This document shows positions 61,301 through 64,000 of a stretch of DNA of 64,000 bases, piece after piece. The notes under the pieces were generated by a model that ran no database searches, was not told the DNA's origin, and saw only the letters and a program-made list of their open reading frames with translations. Each line of letters begins with the position of its first letter. The first letter of the stretch is position 1. This DNA is from Gordius sp. MW1 (Eukaryota > Nematomorpha > Gordioida > Gordea > Gordiidae): the NCBI GenBank assembly GCA_964036665.1, contig OZ038529.1, positions 10,858,060-10,922,059 of the forward strand, written 5' to 3'. A program made the translations under genes and the position numbers.

Positions 61301-63961
61301 CATGAATCTGACATCGAATTACACAGCCTGGTAACAGCTGCCCTTTTGGGATATGCCACATTTTGTACGAGAACGAGGGTCAGTAACATCATCTAGCTTA
61401 TCGATCATATTCATATTTTGTGAATGTTGTTATTTCCTCCGTTTTTTGGCCTGTCAATACGTACAGGGATGGTTTTACACAAATTGATGCAGTGGATTCG
61501 CAATTTCGCGATTACAATGCTAATAATGCTAACCAGATGAGGGCATCATTATGTAACGGCTCACTTTTATTTGTAAATGGTCAAATTGAAGCAATATTCA
61601 CCTAAATCCTTGCACTCTTGATTTTGTGAAGCGAATTGAATCAAACCATACTAACAAATTTTTACTAAAACTGGTAGTGTCCTGCCACCTTATTTAAAGC
61701 GCATTATAAGTCTGCAGCATAAGTATATTTTTTAATCTATGTCTGTTGTTCAATGCCCAGCCGTCCGTAACGTGACGATTTAAGACTTACCGATCGTTAA
61801 AATTAACTTTTATGATAAACCTCCATTATGGCTGGAAGTAGTTTCGGTAAAAAGCATTAAACAAGACAGCTAATTTTAATTATTTTACACAATTAACTCC
61901 GCACTTTCGGGCTGAGCCTATACAAAATTAATTTTAAACCAGTTGCCTAAAGCAAACCCTAATTAACAGAGCATTTTTTAAAATTATTAATACAACTCTT
62001 CTCAACCTATATATAAACTTATAGCTACGGCTACGCATAAAACACCCTTTTAAACCACAGTATCTCCACATTGTCTATGGATTCTTATATTCTAAGCGTC
62101 TAAAAGTTTCAAAGTTGATGTCAGGCTAAAATTAAAATCTTGTTGTTCGCTCGGGTCGGGTTTAAACAAATAAACATCGGGCTCGGGTCGGTGAAAAGCG
62201 ATTTTAATGACCATTCTTTAAAAATTTACGGATAGAGGATCAATGTTTTAAAATATCCTTTAATCGATTAGAAAGCGGCGACAAGCATTCTTCCTCGAAA
62301 ACAACATCCTCCATCTACGATCCCGTGGACGAGACCTTATTGCCGCACGACTATTTACTCCCGAAATTCACCAAAGACTTGCCCCTGGCACCGCTGCATC
62401 CAGTATCCGAAAAGGAAAAAGTATATCAGCATTTTAAGCTCTTATTTATTATTCATATTTATTTAAAATTTTATGAAATTTCCTTTTATTTAGCCCATAA
62501 AATGCGTCAAATCGATCTCTTTCAATCATTGGAATCCTCCGCCCGGACCTTTAAAGATGAAAGGTAACTAAATAACAAGCGAAAAAATGGATGTGAAAAA
62601 TTGAACCATGATGAGGCGGGCACTATGCTTATATAACTTATATAATGTTATATTTGCAATCAGCACCCATTTCCATATGAATTAAGAAATTCGCAATTAG
62701 TTTATCCTAAAGCATTTTTATTTTTAAGGTTTATAATGTTCAACTATCCAAGAAATTTTATAATGAGGACGGATAAAAATAATATTTCGGTCAAATTAGC
62801 CGAATAGATGAAAAATAGTTTAAAACGATTCCAGTATCAACCATAGGCCAAAATGTGATTTTAGTATACAAACAAATATATACCTGGATGATTAAGGTTA
62901 GAATAGCCAATTTCTCATCTCTATTTTATGGATATACTTAATAGGTGATCTCGCATATTTATCAATCGCTACCCTGGAAGACAAAGAGTTCCAAGTTACG
63001 GCCTGTACCAAAGGATTTTTCGTGAACCAGTAAGTAAATTTTAGCTCTTTGGGTAAATGTCATTTGGAGTTATTTCAGAAGTCTCTGACTTAGTCAGGGT
63101 TTGAATAAGGGGCTAGAGCAAAAAGTTTAGAGTATTTTTGTAAATAATTTATTTTTATTATTGGACATGAAGTTAGATTTAGTGGTTATGTTTTAAATGT
63201 ATACTTTTTGGATTAGTATAAGCACATGGGCGTAGCCAGCATTGGAATTAGAGGGGAGCAATAATGATTTAGGGAGGGGCAATATTATTATTTTTTAAAT
63301 TTTAGCCTTAGTTTTAATAAATTTCAACAAATTTATTGGATTTAGAAGGGGCAGCCATTCTTCCTGCTCCCCTGGCTACGCCCGTATATAGGCATTTGTT
63401 TTCTTTAGCGGCGATGAGTCTAATTACAATAGACAATTCTTAAGTATACCATGATGCTTAATCTATTTTTTCATATATTTTTACAGATCTACAGCTGGAT
63501 TGTTCAACCCTCGACCCAGTCCCGAATCTTCCACTTTCCATTCTTTGGTTGACTTACTGAATAAAGTACATTAAATTATATTACAAAACCAAAATTTTAG
63601 TTGTTTTATATATTTTAAAAGTTTTCAAATATTGGCAAACGTCAAAATATCTTCTTATATAAAATAATATTTTTGTGATTGTTCAATTAAACAATCTATA
63701 ATCAAGATGCTGACTTAAATTTGTCCATGCATGATAAACATATTATTTTATATTTTGGTTCATTGAATATCACGCACGAATCAATTACATTTTGCGCATT
63801 ACGAATTTAGATTAGCCCAAATTTCAAGCGTAACTTTTCTAACCTGCTTAAAAAGAGGAGCTCTCAGCATTCCCTCGAAAAGGTACCGACGCCCTATCAA
63901 ATCTATCCCTGGATCCTCCCCTACCTCGAACACAAAGAGGATGCTCTAAGGGCCGAAGATG
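52385..63961 (+). CDS. clu: Clueless/CLUH, 5' eight exons (gene continues past the window)
   Basis: Clueless/CLUH is a cytosolic protein that binds mRNAs of nuclear-encoded mitochondrial proteins and keeps mitochondria distributed. Exons: 52385-52552, 54520-54691, 60150-60296, 62272-62420, 62494-62563, 62945-63029, 63487-63565 and 63811-about 63961; all phases agree, about 340 residues so far of roughly 1,300 in relatives. Landmarks: [20 protein letters not shown] and [18 protein letters not shown] of the CLU N-terminal ubiquitin-like domain in exon 2; [18 protein letters not shown] and [14 protein letters not shown] in exon 3; HWNPPPG in exon 5; [20 protein letters not shown] in exon 6; [20 protein letters not shown] in exon 7; [20 protein letters not shown] and ALRAEDGF in exon 8. 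The exon 5 frame is fixed by WNPPPG, not by the longer alternative frame. Intron 2 is 5.5 kb and holds four MITEs. The donor at 63962 is tentative. Confidence 0.93.
56097..56332. mobile_element. Family B MITE in clueless intron 2
   Basis: Begins CATGGGCGTACGCAGG and ends CTGCGTACGCCCATG, with G and C runs and inverted GGTCTCGACT blocks. Flanking octamers do not match. Confidence 0.85.
57746..57922. mobile_element. Family A MITE in clueless intron 2
   Basis: A perfect 8-bp duplication CAGAGGCC flanks it (57738-57745 and 57923-57930). Begins CATGGGCGTAGCCAGC and ends TTGGCTACGCCCATG. This copy defines the family boundaries. Confidence 0.92.
58701..58868. mobile_element. Family C MITE in clueless intron 2
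   Basis: A perfect 8-bp duplication CTAATTTG flanks it (58693-58700 and 58869-58876). Begins CATGGGCTTAGCCGGG and ends CCTGGCTACGCCCATG. Confidence 0.92.
59406..59722. mobile_element. Family B MITE in clueless intron 2
   Basis: A perfect 8-bp duplication AAATGAGT flanks it (59398-59405 and 59723-59730). Begins CATGGGCGTACGCAGG and ends CTGCGTACGCCCATG; it closely resembles the copy at 45056. Confidence 0.93.
59897..59968 (+). repeat. Tandem duplication of 36 bp
   Basis: GTTGTCCYCTTAGCCAAATT plus 16 further bases occurs twice head to tail with one difference, 180 bp upstream of clueless exon 3. Confidence 0.85.
60300..62270 (+). other. Clueless intron 3, unique AT-rich sequence
   Basis: No repeat family or exon recognised. 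A short GGGCTCGGGTCGG-type patch at 62150-62195 resembles a scrap of the GCCCGA-arm hAT family. Confidence 0.45.
63225..63386. mobile_element. Family A MITE in clueless intron 6
   Basis: Begins CATGGGCGTAGCCAGC; the right end reads CTGGCTACGCCCGTA with the terminal bases mutated. Flanks TATAAGCA and TATAGGCA agree at seven of eight bases. Confidence 0.82.
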
Positions 63962-64000
63962 GTTTTACAATTATACAAAGCTATAATTTATCAAACATTT

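Noticed and set aside
62494-62567. Reading clueless exon 5 in the longer open frame that continues from exon 4 through the intron
   Set aside because: Splicing at 62420 and 62494 in the other frame gives HWNPPPG, matching the family exactly.

Overview
The window is eukaryotic nuclear DNA. It is AT-rich, its genes are split by introns with GT..AG borders, and it is packed with transposon copies. Protein similarity (judged from memory, no search run) suggests an arthropod-like invertebrate, possibly a crustacean; the species is not determined. Coding introns range from about 33 and 43 nt to over 5 kb, the long ones being filled with transposons.

Five host genes can be assembled exon by exon. 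(1) 9157-10078 (+): the last four exons of protein O-fucosyltransferase 2 (POFUT2). (2) 10080-11141 (-): a 150-residue RPAP2/Rtr1-type protein, convergent with POFUT2, with one base between the two stop codons. (3) 22303-23353 (+): a complete secreted alpha-carbonic-anhydrase-like protein (295 aa) that has lost all three zinc-binding histidines. (4) 26684-36679 (-): a complete Cactin gene, 11 coding exons, 624 aa, without the usual long N-terminal extension. (5) 52385-63961 and beyond (+): the first eight coding exons of clueless/CLUH, running off the right edge. No functional link between these neighbours is evident.

The rest is mostly mobile DNA: two decayed RTE-type LINEs (860-3830; 37742-42750), an internally deleted Helitron with both ends (4201-6683) and a second Helitron 3' end (about 33300-33409), a Gypsy integrase fragment, a hAT transposase arranged as a large palindrome (32830-35170), a 1.09-kb foldback element full of G/C tracts (45991-47080), and two paralogous minisatellite blocks (13464-15236; 43102-44247).

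The most striking pattern is a crowd of hAT-like non-autonomous elements. One set (8099, 17561, 18531, 24359, 38096, 39758, 44248, 49245) has ends built of short repeated motifs (GCCCGA, GATTCGAA, GCGCTATAGC, GAGAC, GGACGGGC, GATCC) in inverted orientation; five of these have perfect 8-bp target duplications. A second set of about 140-370-bp MITEs with CATGGGCGTA termini carries runs of C or G; at least five copies have perfect 8-bp duplications. Several are nested, giving a relative insertion order. Exon borders were read by eye and checked by reading frame; copy boundaries without target duplications are approximate.
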